Shown here piece after piece: positions 7,644 through 15,526 of a DNA stretch of 34,469 nucleotides. Below the pieces are notes generated by a model. It searched no databases. It worked only from the letters and a program-made list of their open reading frames with translations, and was not told where the DNA came from. Source of the DNA: Bacteroidota bacterium (GTDB lineage: Bacteria; Bacteroidota; Bacteroidia; Palsa-965); the NCBI GenBank assembly GCA_013289095.1, contig JABDAO010000021.1, positions 1 through 34,469 of the forward strand, written 5' to 3'. The position numbers and the translations under genes are program-made. The stretch's first letter is position 1. Each line of letters starts with the position of its first letter.

Positions 7644-9143
7644 TTAAAATCCTTCAATCTCCGGCTTGCGGTATTTCCAGAGCTTATGCAAGGCCTTGAT
7701 TTCGTATGGGAATGGATAGAAACCTGTTTTATAACGCAGGGCAGCCAGTCGTTTAATCACGCGCCGTTTCCGGGTGGTGAGCCGGAGGTCAGAAACAGTA
7801 GGGTAGTAGCCATGCAGCACGGTTTCAAAATTTTTGATCTTATCCACCATTTCCGGCGTGAGCCAGGGCGTAAGTGGGTTTTTGCGAAGATCAAAATTTT
7901 CCCATTCGGGAGATACCCATTCCTCGAGTTTTTGGGGATATCTGAACCCGGTTGTCATCACCGCTTTGAACATTTCTGAGCCTTCGGTAGGCACAGGGCT
8001 GTATATATAGATGATGATCTCGGTTTCGGGGTTCACTTCTTTCACCTTGCGTATAAAGGCAATGTCTTTGTCGATCTGGAGCATGGCTTTTTCGGGTGAA
8101 TCGGCAGGAGTGCCGAGCACGAACGAATATTCGGGGATGATGCCAAACTGTTGCATGCGCTTGGCAAACTTCAGGATCTGTGCGCTGCTTTGCGTGCCAC
8201 CCTTGTCCATCTTTTTCAGGACTTCGTCATCGCCCGATTCGGCGCCGAAAAAGATCATCTTGCAGCCGGCTTCTTTCATCAGGGCAAGTGTTTCGTCTTT
8301 GTATTTATCGATGGTGTCGATCCGGCCTTCACCCCACCAGCTCATGTTGTATGGGGCTATGAGTTTGCAGAACTCAACCGTACGCTTTTCGGAAACAAAG
8401 AAGTTGTTGTCCATAAACTCTACCGAGTCGGCCCCAAAGCGTTGCTGGAGGAAGATGATATCGTCGGCAATGCCTTTGGCCGAACGTCCTTTCCAGCGGG
8501 CATTGTAGATCGGCACCACGGCACAGAACGAACAAGTGAAGGGGCAGCCGAAGCTTGAATGATAGGCCACCGGGTGTTTTCCGATATACGTCTTCTGCTG
8601 GTATTTCTCCATCGGATAGAACGAGTTCAGCTTCTCATACGGATAGGGCGTAAGTGCATCCAGGTCATAGAGTTCATCCTTGGCCGATTTAATGACCTTG
8701 CCTTCTTGCAGGTAGAGGAGGTTGTTGATGCCTTCGAATGATTGTTTATTCTCAAACGCATGGAGGATGTGCGGGAAGGTCTTGTCGCCCGGCCCGTTTA
8801 CGATGACATCCACAAAGCCAGATTCAAGCACAACCTTGGGGTGGTTCGACGGAAAGTAACCTCCCCAGATAATGTTCACCGAAGGAAACTCTTCGCGTAT
8901 CCGTTTTGAAAACGGAATGGCCTGTTTCAGCTGAGGCCCGGGCATGACGGTACTGGCAAAAAAACCGAAATCTCCGGTTTGAAGATAACGGCGGATGACA
9001 GACATGGGGTCGTTTTCCAGGTTGCCATCGACGATCACATACTCATACTTGCCTTCTATAGACGCAGCAATGGCCAGGATAGAATTGGGTATACGCGCAT
9101 GATGCGTGGTGGCTCTTGGGTTGAAGAGTATGACTTTGTTCAT
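7644..9143 (-). CDS. B12-binding-type radical SAM protein
   Basis: 499 residues. The N-terminal domain (1-150) contains IIWGGYFPSNHPKVVLESG and VNGPGDKTFPHIL, in the pattern of cobalamin-binding radical SAM enzymes. The core has SSFGCPFTCSFCAVVPIYNA (C200, C204, C207), EFMDNNFFVSEKRTVEF, FFGAESGDDEVLKKMDKGG and SFVLGTPADSPEKA. It is clearly more distant from the paralogs at 1-1387 and 3161-4618 than they are from each other, so it probably performs a different step. It is the first gene of the unit running from 9143 down toward 1558, preceded by 261 bp without a gene. Confidence 0.88.
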   Translation of the reverse strand: MNKVILFNPRATTHHARIPNSILAIAASIEGKYEYVIVDGNLENDPMSVIRRYLQTGDFGFFASTVMPGPQLKQAIPFSKRIREEFPSVNIIWGGYFPSNHPKVVLESGFVDVIVNGPGDKTFPHILHAFENKQSFEGINNLLYLQEGKVIKSAKDELYDLDALTPYPYEKLNSFYPMEKYQQKTYIGKHPVAYHSSFGCPFTCSFCAVVPIYNARWKGRSAKGIADDIIFLQQRFGADSVEFMDNNFFVSEKRTVEFCKLIAPYNMSWWGEGRIDTIDKYKDETLALMKEAGCKMIFFGAESGDDEVLKKMDKGGTQSSAQILKFAKRMQQFGIIPEYSFVLGTPADSPEKAMLQIDKDIAFIRKVKEVNPETEIIIYIYSPVPTEGSEMFKAVMTTGFRYPQKLEEWVSPEWENFDLRKNPLTPWLTPEMVDKIKNFETVLHGYYPTVSDLRLTTRKRRVIKRLAALRYKTGFYPFPYEIKALHKLWKYRKPEIEGF

Positions 9144-9404
9144 GCGGGTTTGTGATTGCGAAGTAAAGATACCGATACGGGGTGAATTAGCGAATAATAT
9201 TTCACAGCGCTCAGGCCAGCGCGAAGTTCTCTGGATTCGGGTCTGATCTGAACCTATCTGCTCCGCCAGATTCCAACCAATGATTGATGGAGGGAGCGGA
9301 TGCGAATAATTTTGTTGGCGCGGGAGATCACCTTCGCCTGCAGGTGCGGCTCGCGGATCTGCACACAGATGGGCCAGGCTTCAAATACCGGCTCCGCCGG
9401 TGGC

Positions 9405-10772
9405 TCATCGCTTCTGTGAAGCATTCATCTTTCTGAAAATAGACCTTACGACAACCAGCACAAACCACTGCTGCACACAAACCCCCAGCAGCAGGTATAG
9501 TGGCTGTGGACTCAAGAGCGTAAACATCACCCAGGCAGCCCCCAGGCTGATCACAATTCCGAAAAGGTTTATCATCAGCATCAGCTTCTGTTTCTGCTCC
9601 CGGTACAGGTAATAGATGGCTGGCGAATAGGCATAGACCGGAAATGCCATCAAACATCCAGCGGCATAGACCGCAGGGGAGAAGTGAAACCGGTATACAT
9701 ACTCCATCATCAGATAAACAACTCCCAGTCCAAGCCCCGTGGCCGGTATGCCCAACAGCATCAGCCGGCGGCCAATCTTGCTGATCAGCTCTTTCTTCAG
9801 CCGGTACAGATTCCGGACAAAGGGCTGGAGGATGAATGCCGAACCGGTTTGTACCAGCAACAGAAAATTGGTGAGCACCTGATACCGGGCCAATGTAGCG
9901 CTGTTGAACCAGAAGTTCGAAAAGATCAGATCGGCCTTGGAGGCCAGCATGCCGGTAAGCCCGATCAGAAAAAAGGGCAAGGTTGCCGGGAGATAGCGGG
10001 TCAGATCGGGAGGCTTTGTGTTTAACCGGGCTGTTGCATTAGCCCTGTAACAGGCTAATGCAACAGCCCGGTAACAGGCTAATGCAACGTGCGTTAAGCC
10101 TTGTGTGCGGGCATCCCGGTTATCCCGCTGGGTGCATGTGCTGTCAGCCTTTTGGGCAGGAAGACCGATTCCTGATGAATAATGCGGGTTTAACGTGATG
10201 TATTTCCTAAATGTAATAAGATAGCAGATCCCCTTTCCGGCTTCGGCAAGCATCAGGGCCTCAATCAGCTCATCAATGCCAAAACGGCGTCCGGTGTATT
10301 TGAATAGAAAACAGGCTCCCAGCACCAGGAAGAGGGCCCCAAGCTCTATGGAAACGGCCCTGCTGAACCGCTGAAAACAGACAACCAGCGAATCGAACGA
10401 TTGGCAAACAAACCGGAGCATGCAAAACGCAACCAGGTCGACAGCCAGGGGTTTATACCGGGCCAGGATAAAAGTGATGACAAGAATGGGAAGCAAGAGG
10501 AGTATACGAACCTTGAAATTTTTGCTCCATTCGCCTCTGATGGCCGACGGAGTGATGCTGAATGCCCTGGTCAGGTAATCTTTGTTTCCAAAATAAGCAA
10601 TGTGCAAGGGCAGCAACAACCAGATACTGAATGAACTGTATTCGCCCCAAAGCCTGTCGGCAAAAATACGGATCACCACCAGCGAGAGCACAAAACCGCT
10701 CAGCTGCCCGCTGATGCTGTACAGCGTATTGAAGCCAATGAGCTTCAGCCGGTGCCAGGGCTTAGCGGCCAT
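9405..10772 (-). CDS. Flippase-like polytopic membrane protein with in-frame repeat-element insertion
   Basis: 455 residues with about ten to twelve hydrophobic segments and an N-terminal pattern (NTLYSISGQLSGFVLSLVVI, then GEYSSFSIWLLL) typical of Wzx-like or MATE-like lipid-linked oligosaccharide flippases. Residues about 196-251 do not belong: this Cys/Arg-rich, non-membrane segment (CTQRDNRDARTQG, then ALACYRAVALACYRA) is encoded by a 168-bp element described separately. Without it the protein would read KYITLN-TKPPDLTRY and be about 399 residues. The insertion falls in a loop between two predicted membrane segments, so function may survive. The start overlaps the GT4 gene by 11 bases. 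The inferred role is export of the glycan built by the neighbouring transferases. Confidence 0.82.
   Translation of the reverse strand: MAAKPWHRLKLIGFNTLYSISGQLSGFVLSLVVIRIFADRLWGEYSSFSIWLLLPLHIAYFGNKDYLTRAFSITPSAIRGEWSKNFKVRILLLLPILVITFILARYKPLAVDLVAFCMLRFVCQSFDSLVVCFQRFSRAVSIELGALFLVLGACFLFKYTGRRFGIDELIEALMLAEAGKGICYLITFRKYITLNPHYSSGIGLPAQKADSTCTQRDNRDARTQGLTHVALACYRAVALACYRANATARLNTKPPDLTRYLPATLPFFLIGLTGMLASKADLIFSNFWFNSATLARYQVLTNFLLLVQTGSAFILQPFVRNLYRLKKELISKIGRRLMLLGIPATGLGLGVVYLMMEYVYRFHFSPAVYAAGCLMAFPVYAYSPAIYYLYREQKQKLMLMINLFGIVISLGAAWVMFTLLSPQPLYLLLGVCVQQWFVLVVVRSIFRKMNASQKR
10020..10194. mobile_element. 168-bp palindromic element inserted in frame, with 7-bp direct repeats
   Basis: The heptamer GTTTAAC occurs at 10020-10026 and again at 10188-10194. 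Removing one copy plus the sequence between (168 bp, 56 codons) restores an uninterrupted flippase reading frame. The element contains a perfect 12-bp-stem hairpin (10033-10064, loop CTGTAACA) and a tandem duplication. A related sequence with nearly the same length, once the 24-bp duplication is discounted, is at 22332-22480. It encodes no transposase, so it would be a non-autonomous, MITE-like or REP-like unit. Confidence 0.75.
10041..10088. repeat. 24-bp tandem duplication within the inserted element
   Basis: Two adjacent 24-bp units (10041-10064 and 10065-10088) differ at one position. Because 24 is a multiple of three, the duplication adds exactly eight codons (VALACYRA twice) and keeps the flippase frame. 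Confidence 0.9.
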
Positions 10773-11814
10773 AGACCTGGGTAAATGCGTTTACCATCAT
10801 GTCCATTGTCTGAAGCATTACCGGGGTATGATCAAGGGTTGGATTGTTGAGCAAGGCGGTGGTTGTTTTTATCATCTCGTCAACATTGGTGCAAACATGT
10901 ATTTTCGAAGGATCATCCATTCGCCCCACATCAAAACAAATTACATGCGTGCCGGCTGCCAGGGCTTCCATCATCACCGTGCTCTGGCCTTCGGAGGAAG
11001 AGGGATGCAGCAGGAAGCGGCTTGCACCCAGTTTGGCAAATACCGCTTCGTGTGAAATAGAACCACTGAGGGTGATGGTTTCTTCAAGCCCCAGCCGGTG
11101 TATCTTTTTCTGTAAGGGTTCGCGTTCAGGCCCGTCGCCAGCGAGCTCGGCGCGTATGCCCGGGAAAGCCATACGGAGCGCGGCAACCACATCAATAAAT
11201 GTGCTGTAACATTTCAGCGGTATGAGCGAACCGACTCCAAGTATGTCGATCGTTCTTTCATTTTGGGTCGGTTTTACTTTTGCAGCATCCACCCCAAGCG
11301 GGATGATGGCGCTTGTCTGCAAGCCTTTCTTTAATAGATTTTCGCTGATGAGCCGGCTCATGCAAACGATCTTGATCTTTGAAAACCAGGGGTAAGCCAG
11401 ATATCTGTTTGCAGGCAAGGCATCCTGACCGATGGCATACGCCACCACCCGGGTTCCATATACCGCGCTGAACACATGGGCCAGGAAACTGGCTTCGGTA
11501 AGCCAGAAGGAATGGATGACATCGATCTGCTGTTGCCGGTTTAGTTTCTGTAATTCCCTAAACGCGCGGATCCAGGTTCGCAGGCGTGAAAGATACCGGC
11601 TGCTCTTTCCATGTGCGGAGTAGATGGGAATGCCGTTCCACGGATAGTGAGTACGGTCGAACGGATATTGCAAGGCAATGAGTTCGACGCTCATTGCCGG
11701 ATGCAGACGTTTCAAGGCCAGGAGGTAATCCTGTAGAAAGGTCGTGCAGGTGGTGTCGGCCTCGTCGCGGGCAAAGCCTGGGGTGAGCAGTACAACGTGT
11801 TTAACGGATTTCAT
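10762..11814 (-). CDS. Glycosyltransferase family 4 (GT-B fold)
   Basis: 350 residues, normal for GT4. The N-terminal half lacks the usual GGxG loop but has DVIHSFWLTEASFLAHVF and the hinge-region motif AIIPLGVD. The C-terminal nucleotide-sugar domain has ILGVGSLIPLK (K201), ELAGDGPEREPL, and the EX7E pair in SSSEGQSTVMMEALAAG (E275 and E283). It acts in the cytoplasm or at the inner membrane face and transfers a sugar from an NDP donor; the exact sugar is unknown. It overlaps both neighbours (flippase by 11 bases, GT-C by 14), so the three genes form a tight unit for making and exporting a glycan. Confidence 0.9.
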   Translation of the reverse strand: MKSVKHVVLLTPGFARDEADTTCTTFLQDYLLALKRLHPAMSVELIALQYPFDRTHYPWNGIPIYSAHGKSSRYLSRLRTWIRAFRELQKLNRQQQIDVIHSFWLTEASFLAHVFSAVYGTRVVAYAIGQDALPANRYLAYPWFSKIKIVCMSRLISENLLKKGLQTSAIIPLGVDAAKVKPTQNERTIDILGVGSLIPLKCYSTFIDVVAALRMAFPGIRAELAGDGPEREPLQKKIHRLGLEETITLSGSISHEAVFAKLGASRFLLHPSSSEGQSTVMMEALAAGTHVICFDVGRMDDPSKIHVCTNVDEMIKTTTALLNNPTLDHTPVMLQTMDMMVNAFTQVYGR

Positions 11815-13219
11815 ACAATATCCAGCCCCCCTGCAACTGTTTTAATTTATGCAGTTGAGAATGGGTACGAATGTATTCATAATTGAGCATGGGGTTCTTG
11901 CCGGCATACTCTTTTTCGAACAAGGGCAGGTTGAAGAGCAGGTAACTGTTTGCGCGGATGCTGTCGAGTTTTTTGTCCCACAGGTTTTCGGGTTGCAAGG
12001 TTATCCCATAAAACTTCAGGGCCCCGTCGATGCTGAAGGTATACAGACTTCGCGAAGGAAGTGAGGCGCACTGGCTTGCGATGGCCCGTTCTTCTGAATT
12101 GGCTTTGTAAAAGGGATACAGGGCACGCGCAAACAGCCCCAGTTGAATAACAGCAACACCAAACACGATAAGCAGCGTGCAGGCTTTTACGTTCCCGAGC
12201 GCCGCTCTGTAAACCGGAAAGAAAAGGATCAGGAACAACGGAACCGCAGGAATGATAAACCGCAGGTTCTGGAACGGGATCCCGGCCAGGAACAAGGAAT
12301 AGATGCAAATAGACAGAACGAGCAAACGGTTGAAGCCTTGTTTCCAGTCGATTGTTTTCCACCAAAAAAACAACAACACCCCGCAACATACAAACCCCGG
12401 ATGAAAGAACCCCAGAAAGGCATAGACGATGTTCTGGACCTGGTATTGATAGTTGCCATTCTGGTTATGGAAACCCGAACGCAGAAAATTCATGGGGCTC
12501 CAGGCCTGCATCCAGGCGCTATGCAGGAAGGCAAGCGGTTGTGCATGCCGAACCAGAAGATGTGGGATTGCCGGAAGAAAGAGAAAGAGAAACAGAAAGA
12601 GGAAATCCAGCGGTTTGAGTTTTCGGATGTATTGAACGGCAATTACTCCCGCAGGCACAACCACAAGCAGGATGCATGCATAACGCGTCATGACCGAAGC
12701 GGTGGCCGCAAAGACAAACAGAAACAGGTTTTTGCGTGAAAACGAAACCGTGAGCAACTGAAATGAACGCCATGCCAACAACACAAAGAATATGGCCAAT
12801 GAATCAGACATACAGGTAAGCGAGGATCGGAGCAGGATAGGGGAGAGCAGCATCAACACTACAGTATACTGTCTTGACCTGAGTGGAGAAACATCAAATT
12901 TTTGGGAAACGATCTTTTCCATCAGCAAAGCGCAACCCAGCATAGAGGCCATCGATATCAGTAACAAGGCATATTGCACGGGCAGGGCCAGGCTCAGGAT
13001 ACCTCCCAGCAAGGGGTACAAGACAGGCCAGAAATAATCGCCGGGCAGGATGCCGTGCAGGAAAAACTGTTTCCACCCGAGCGCATAGCGGGCGTACTCG
13101 TAGCTGTCTTGTCCGTAGAGACCATTGTAGCCGCTGATGAAGATGCCTGCGAGGAGGAGCAGAAAGATGGAGGAGTAGAAAAGAAAGGTGTTTTTTGTAA
13201 AAGCGGCAAGGCCTTGCAT
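11801..13219 (-). CDS. GT-C-fold membrane glycosyltransferase-like protein
   Basis: About 472 residues from the ATG at 13219. The open frame extends to a TTG at 13258, but that codon overlaps a promoter-like box, and the ATG leaves a short N-terminus before TM1. The first loop carries the GT-C signature SGYNGLYGQDSYEYARYA, with the acidic pair D and E three residues apart, and GDYFWPVLYPLLGG follows. There are about ten hydrophobic segments and a C-terminal soluble part of about 90 residues ending LQGGWILYEIR. It differs in sequence from the GT-C gene at 1558-3156 but shares the layout. It is probably the first gene of a unit with the GT4 and flippase genes. Confidence 0.8.
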   Translation of the reverse strand: MQGLAAFTKNTFLFYSSIFLLLLAGIFISGYNGLYGQDSYEYARYALGWKQFFLHGILPGDYFWPVLYPLLGGILSLALPVQYALLLISMASMLGCALLMEKIVSQKFDVSPLRSRQYTVVLMLLSPILLRSSLTCMSDSLAIFFVLLAWRSFQLLTVSFSRKNLFLFVFAATASVMTRYACILLVVVPAGVIAVQYIRKLKPLDFLFLFLFLFLPAIPHLLVRHAQPLAFLHSAWMQAWSPMNFLRSGFHNQNGNYQYQVQNIVYAFLGFFHPGFVCCGVLLFFWWKTIDWKQGFNRLLVLSICIYSLFLAGIPFQNLRFIIPAVPLFLILFFPVYRAALGNVKACTLLIVFGVAVIQLGLFARALYPFYKANSEERAIASQCASLPSRSLYTFSIDGALKFYGITLQPENLWDKKLDSIRANSYLLFNLPLFEKEYAGKNPMLNYEYIRTHSQLHKLKQLQGGWILYEIR

Positions 13220-13255
13220 CGGTTGTGGGGCTGAGAAGATGGATAGACCGGTGGT

Positions 13256-13263
13256 CAAAGGTA
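13256..13263 (-). promoter_or_regulatory. Possible -7 box (TACCTTTG) for the GT-C/GT4/flippase unit
   Basis: This exact TAnnTTTG match on the minus strand is 37 bases upstream of the ATG at 13219. No clear TTTG lies 19-21 bases further upstream, where the end of the palindromic block begins (13285). Moderate to weak evidence. Confidence 0.3.
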
Positions 13264-13284
13264 TGTAAAATAAATCCGCCCCCG

Positions 13285-13596
13285 CGACTCACCCCCCGGC
13301 CCCCTCTCTGCAAGCAGAGAGGGGGAGCCTTTGTGGAAATGGGAGCCCGGCTGGCTTTGCCAGCCGGAGCTTGCTAGAGCATTTTAATTATCTTGAATCG
13401 GATTGAAATTTATTGAATTTCAGTGTGTACCGCACTGTGAACTGCATCAACACAAAGGCTCCCCTTCTTCTATATAGAAAAAGGGGAGTCGTTGTAATAC
13501 CATTCAACTGAATTCAGTTGAATATACTTCCCAGCGTTTTGCCCCAATTTTTTTCTCCCCCTCTCTCGAAGAGAGAGGGGGCCGGGGGGTGAGTCG
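13285..13596. repeat. 312-bp palindrome-packed block with perfect 25-bp inverted ends
   Basis: 13285-13309 and 13572-13596 are perfect 25-bp inverted copies. Inside are a second perfect inverted pair of 14 bp (13322-13335 with 13451-13464), a 9-bp-stem hairpin with a 3-nt loop (13347-13367), a palindromic AT-rich hairpin (13404-13422), a hairpin in 13459-13488, and a perfect 22-bp palindrome (13502-13523). No ORF is present. It sits between the Fn3-like gene and the glycan unit and looks like a non-autonomous mobile or REP-cluster element. Confidence 0.8.
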
Positions 13597-13607
13597 TGGG
13601 GAGGGGC

Positions 13608-14276
13608 TTAAATAACATAGCGCTTTATCACATCTCCAATCTGCACCTCTCCACCTTTGATTGTACGCATCACCCTTCCATAATAAAGAGTGCCGGGCAC
13701 AAGGCCTGTAATTGTTGCACTGCTGACATCGGTTTTTAAAGCCGATTTAAAGTTGATTCCATCGGTACTCAGCTGGTAATCATGACCCATCTGACGCGAG
13801 GCTGCTTTTACGGTCATGATCAGATCGCCCGAATTTTTTCCTTGTTTCATCTCGAATGGGGGTTTACTGTGTGTACTGTCATGTTTCACCTCCATGCCAG
13901 CCAGCTGAACGGTTGCCACGGCTGTCTTGGGGTCGAGGTTTGCAAGGTCCTCTACGTAATGCCCCAGGGTGATGAGCCCAGCCTCCAGCGCTTTTCTGGC
14001 AACCTTTAATTTGGCGCTCCTGCCCTCTGCGCTCACGGTGCCTCCGCGTTGCAGATCTGTCACCGCTTTCGCAAGCGCGGTAATAGTTGACAGGGTAGGT
14101 GTGGGGCTTGCAAACGTGGCTACATTGGTGGTCATGCAATCTACATAGTGCTTGGCATCACCGGCAATCTGAATGCTCGATTTCTCTGAAAACCGGTGTA
14201 TGACAGTTACTTTTTTTGCTTTTTCGAGCACAGCAAGCATGATTACTTGCTGGAACGACATTACTTTCTTTTTCAT
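13608..14276 (-). CDS. Hypothetical protein with C-terminal fibronectin type III-like domain
   Basis: 222 residues starting MKKKVMSFQQVIML. There is no signal peptide. Residues about 10-125 are predicted helical, with a Ser/Thr/Ala-rich stretch (FASPTPTLSTITALAKAVTDL) and HYVEDLANLDPKTAVATVQLAG. Residues about 130-222 read as an Fn3-type beta sandwich: YQLSTDGINFKSALKT, then ATITGLVPGTLYYGRVM. I recognise the domain combination as a common Bacteroidetes hypothetical but know no function. The gene is isolated, flanked downstream by the 312-bp palindromic block and upstream by the 21-bp tandem array. Confidence 0.75.
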   Translation of the reverse strand: MKKKVMSFQQVIMLAVLEKAKKVTVIHRFSEKSSIQIAGDAKHYVDCMTTNVATFASPTPTLSTITALAKAVTDLQRGGTVSAEGRSAKLKVARKALEAGLITLGHYVEDLANLDPKTAVATVQLAGMEVKHDSTHSKPPFEMKQGKNSGDLIMTVKAASRQMGHDYQLSTDGINFKSALKTDVSSATITGLVPGTLYYGRVMRTIKGGEVQIGDVIKRYVI

Positions 14277-14422
14277 GGTGTTTCGTTTTTAAAAATGTGG
14301 ATAAATCAGATCGCTACGAATTCCTGTCCCGGTTGATAGGGAAGGGTAATTGATTGAAATTCAGTCTATTCAAGATGAATCAAGGCCGATCTTACCTCAC
14401 CTGTTGCTGTTTCGGGTGCTAC

Positions 14423-14737
14423 GAATGCTGATCACGATCGGGATAAGCATTGTCTCGATCGAGGTAAGCATGATCCCGATCGTGGTAAGCATGATCCGGA
14501 TCGTGGTAAGCATGATCACGATCGAGATAAGCATTGTCACGATCGTGGTAAGCATGATCAGGGTCGTGATAAGCATTGTCAGGATCGTGGTAAGCATGAT
14601 CAGGGTCGTGATAAGCATTGTCAGGATCGGGATAAGCATTGTCAGGATCGAGGTAAGCATGATCGGGATCGTGATAAGCATTGTCCCGATCGTGGTAAGC
14701 ATGATCCCGATCGCGGTAAGCATTCTGACGACTCAGA
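14423..14737. repeat. 21-bp tandem repeat array, about 15 units
   Basis: The invariant heptamer TAAGCAT recurs at 14444 and every 21 bases after, 14 times without a single indel, to 14717. A partial first unit (14423-14443) keeps positions 8-21. Each unit also carries one or two GATC-like tetramers. Both strands are open through the array because 21 is a multiple of three and the unit contains no stop, so the apparent proteins on both strands are by-products. There are no unique spacers, so it is not a CRISPR. A period of two helical turns would put all units on one face of the DNA. Confidence 0.92.
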
Positions 14738-14739
14738 TC

Positions 14740-15296
14740 ATTATTTTATTGGTTTAGACCATGTTGCATTAAACCGATGTGATCTGGGCTTTGAACCCCA
14801 CCCTTTTTGCATCCTTTTCAAAGAACATTTGTATGTTATGCTAAAAATGCTTTTCAATATCCTTAATAACAGTAAAAGTCGGAAGAATATTGTGTATTGT
14901 ATAAATTATTTTGAATGGCTGTAAAAAAGCATCTGAGGTTGAAAAACGGTTGAGGAATATAATCCAGGGTTCGTGTCATCGCTGCTATTGCTCATCGTTG
15001 CGGCCTCGCTGGAAGAAGCACCGTCTGAATAGGAAATTGACGCTTACTCAGAACAAGTTTAACCGGCTTATTTTTGGAAGATGACGGGGTGAAGGATTGT
15101 GGGTTTGAGCGTAGAAAAGCCGCTCAATCTGTTGTTTGCTGAAGCAAATAAGGGAATAGCCGTACCGGAAATAGTTACTATGCAGTCGGGTTCAATCCAT
15201 GCAGCCTTTGATGAATGACTCCATGATCCTGCCCGATGTGCTTTGGTTCGGGAATTGAATGAGCTGATCTGCTGTCTTCCTTGCCTGATTTAATGA
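14740..15296. other. Gene-free stretch, probably decayed DNA
   Basis: No ORF of convincing length or composition on either strand. A short plus-strand segment near 15030-15075 translates to TLTQNKFNRLIFGR, which faintly recalls the N-terminal region of IS66-type transposases, but frames on both sides are broken. I see no tRNA-like or rRNA-like structure. Confidence 0.5.
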
Positions 15297-15451
15297 GTAA
15301 CCCCGCACTTCAGCGCAATGCCATGTAGGTAAGATGCTTTACCCGCTTACCCGGAACTTATATTCAATTCCTTTTGCCTCTCCCTCTGGAATGCTTGTTG
15401 AAGACCCAAAAACGGTCTGAAGTGTTGATTCCCGACAGGCTTTCATTTGTT

Positions 15452-15480
15452 CGACCCCTTCGGGGTCGGAAATTTTTTGT
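15452..15480 (+). terminator. Hairpin plus T-run
   Basis: A perfect stem CGACCCC/GGGGTCG with a TTC loop (15452-15468) is followed closely by a six-T run. It has the shape of an intrinsic terminator for plus-strand transcription, but no intact gene precedes it. It may instead be part of a dispersed repeat, since a similar hairpin lies at 15503-15519. Confidence 0.4.
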
Positions 15481-15502
15481 GATGACGTGTGCTACAAACG
15501 TT

Positions 15503-15526
15503 AAACCCCTTCGGGGTTTCCTTTTT
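15503..15526 (+). terminator. Second hairpin with T-rich tail
   Basis: The stem AAACCCC/GGGGTTT around TTC at 15503-15519 is followed by a short T-rich tail. It is similar to the hairpin about 50 bases upstream and again has no gene in front of it. Repeat-derived or a terminator remnant. Confidence 0.35.

Noticed and set aside
9144-9404. Hidden small gene in the 261-bp gap before the radical SAM operon
   Set aside because: No frame on either strand has a plausible start and coding composition. Only short GC-rich hairpins are visible, such as CCGGCTCCGCCGG near 9389.
13555-13580. Terminator for the Fn3-like gene
   Set aside because: The hairpin is strong, but on the minus strand it is followed by A-rich rather than T-rich sequence; it is part of the palindromic block.
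14423-14737. Possible CRISPR array
   Set aside because: Units are contiguous with no unique spacers of 25-40 bases, and no cas genes are in the window.
14350-14757. Long ORFs on both strands (135 and 108 residues) with heptapeptide repeats
   Set aside because: Both follow from a 21-bp unit with no stop codon in those frames. The products are Ile/Met/Val/Thr repeats with no signal or fold, and start codons arise from the repeat itself.
15000-15080. IS66-type transposase remnant (TLTQNKFNRLIFGR)
   Set aside because: Only a faint resemblance over about 14 residues, with broken frames on both sides and no terminal inverted repeats identified. Kept only as a remark.
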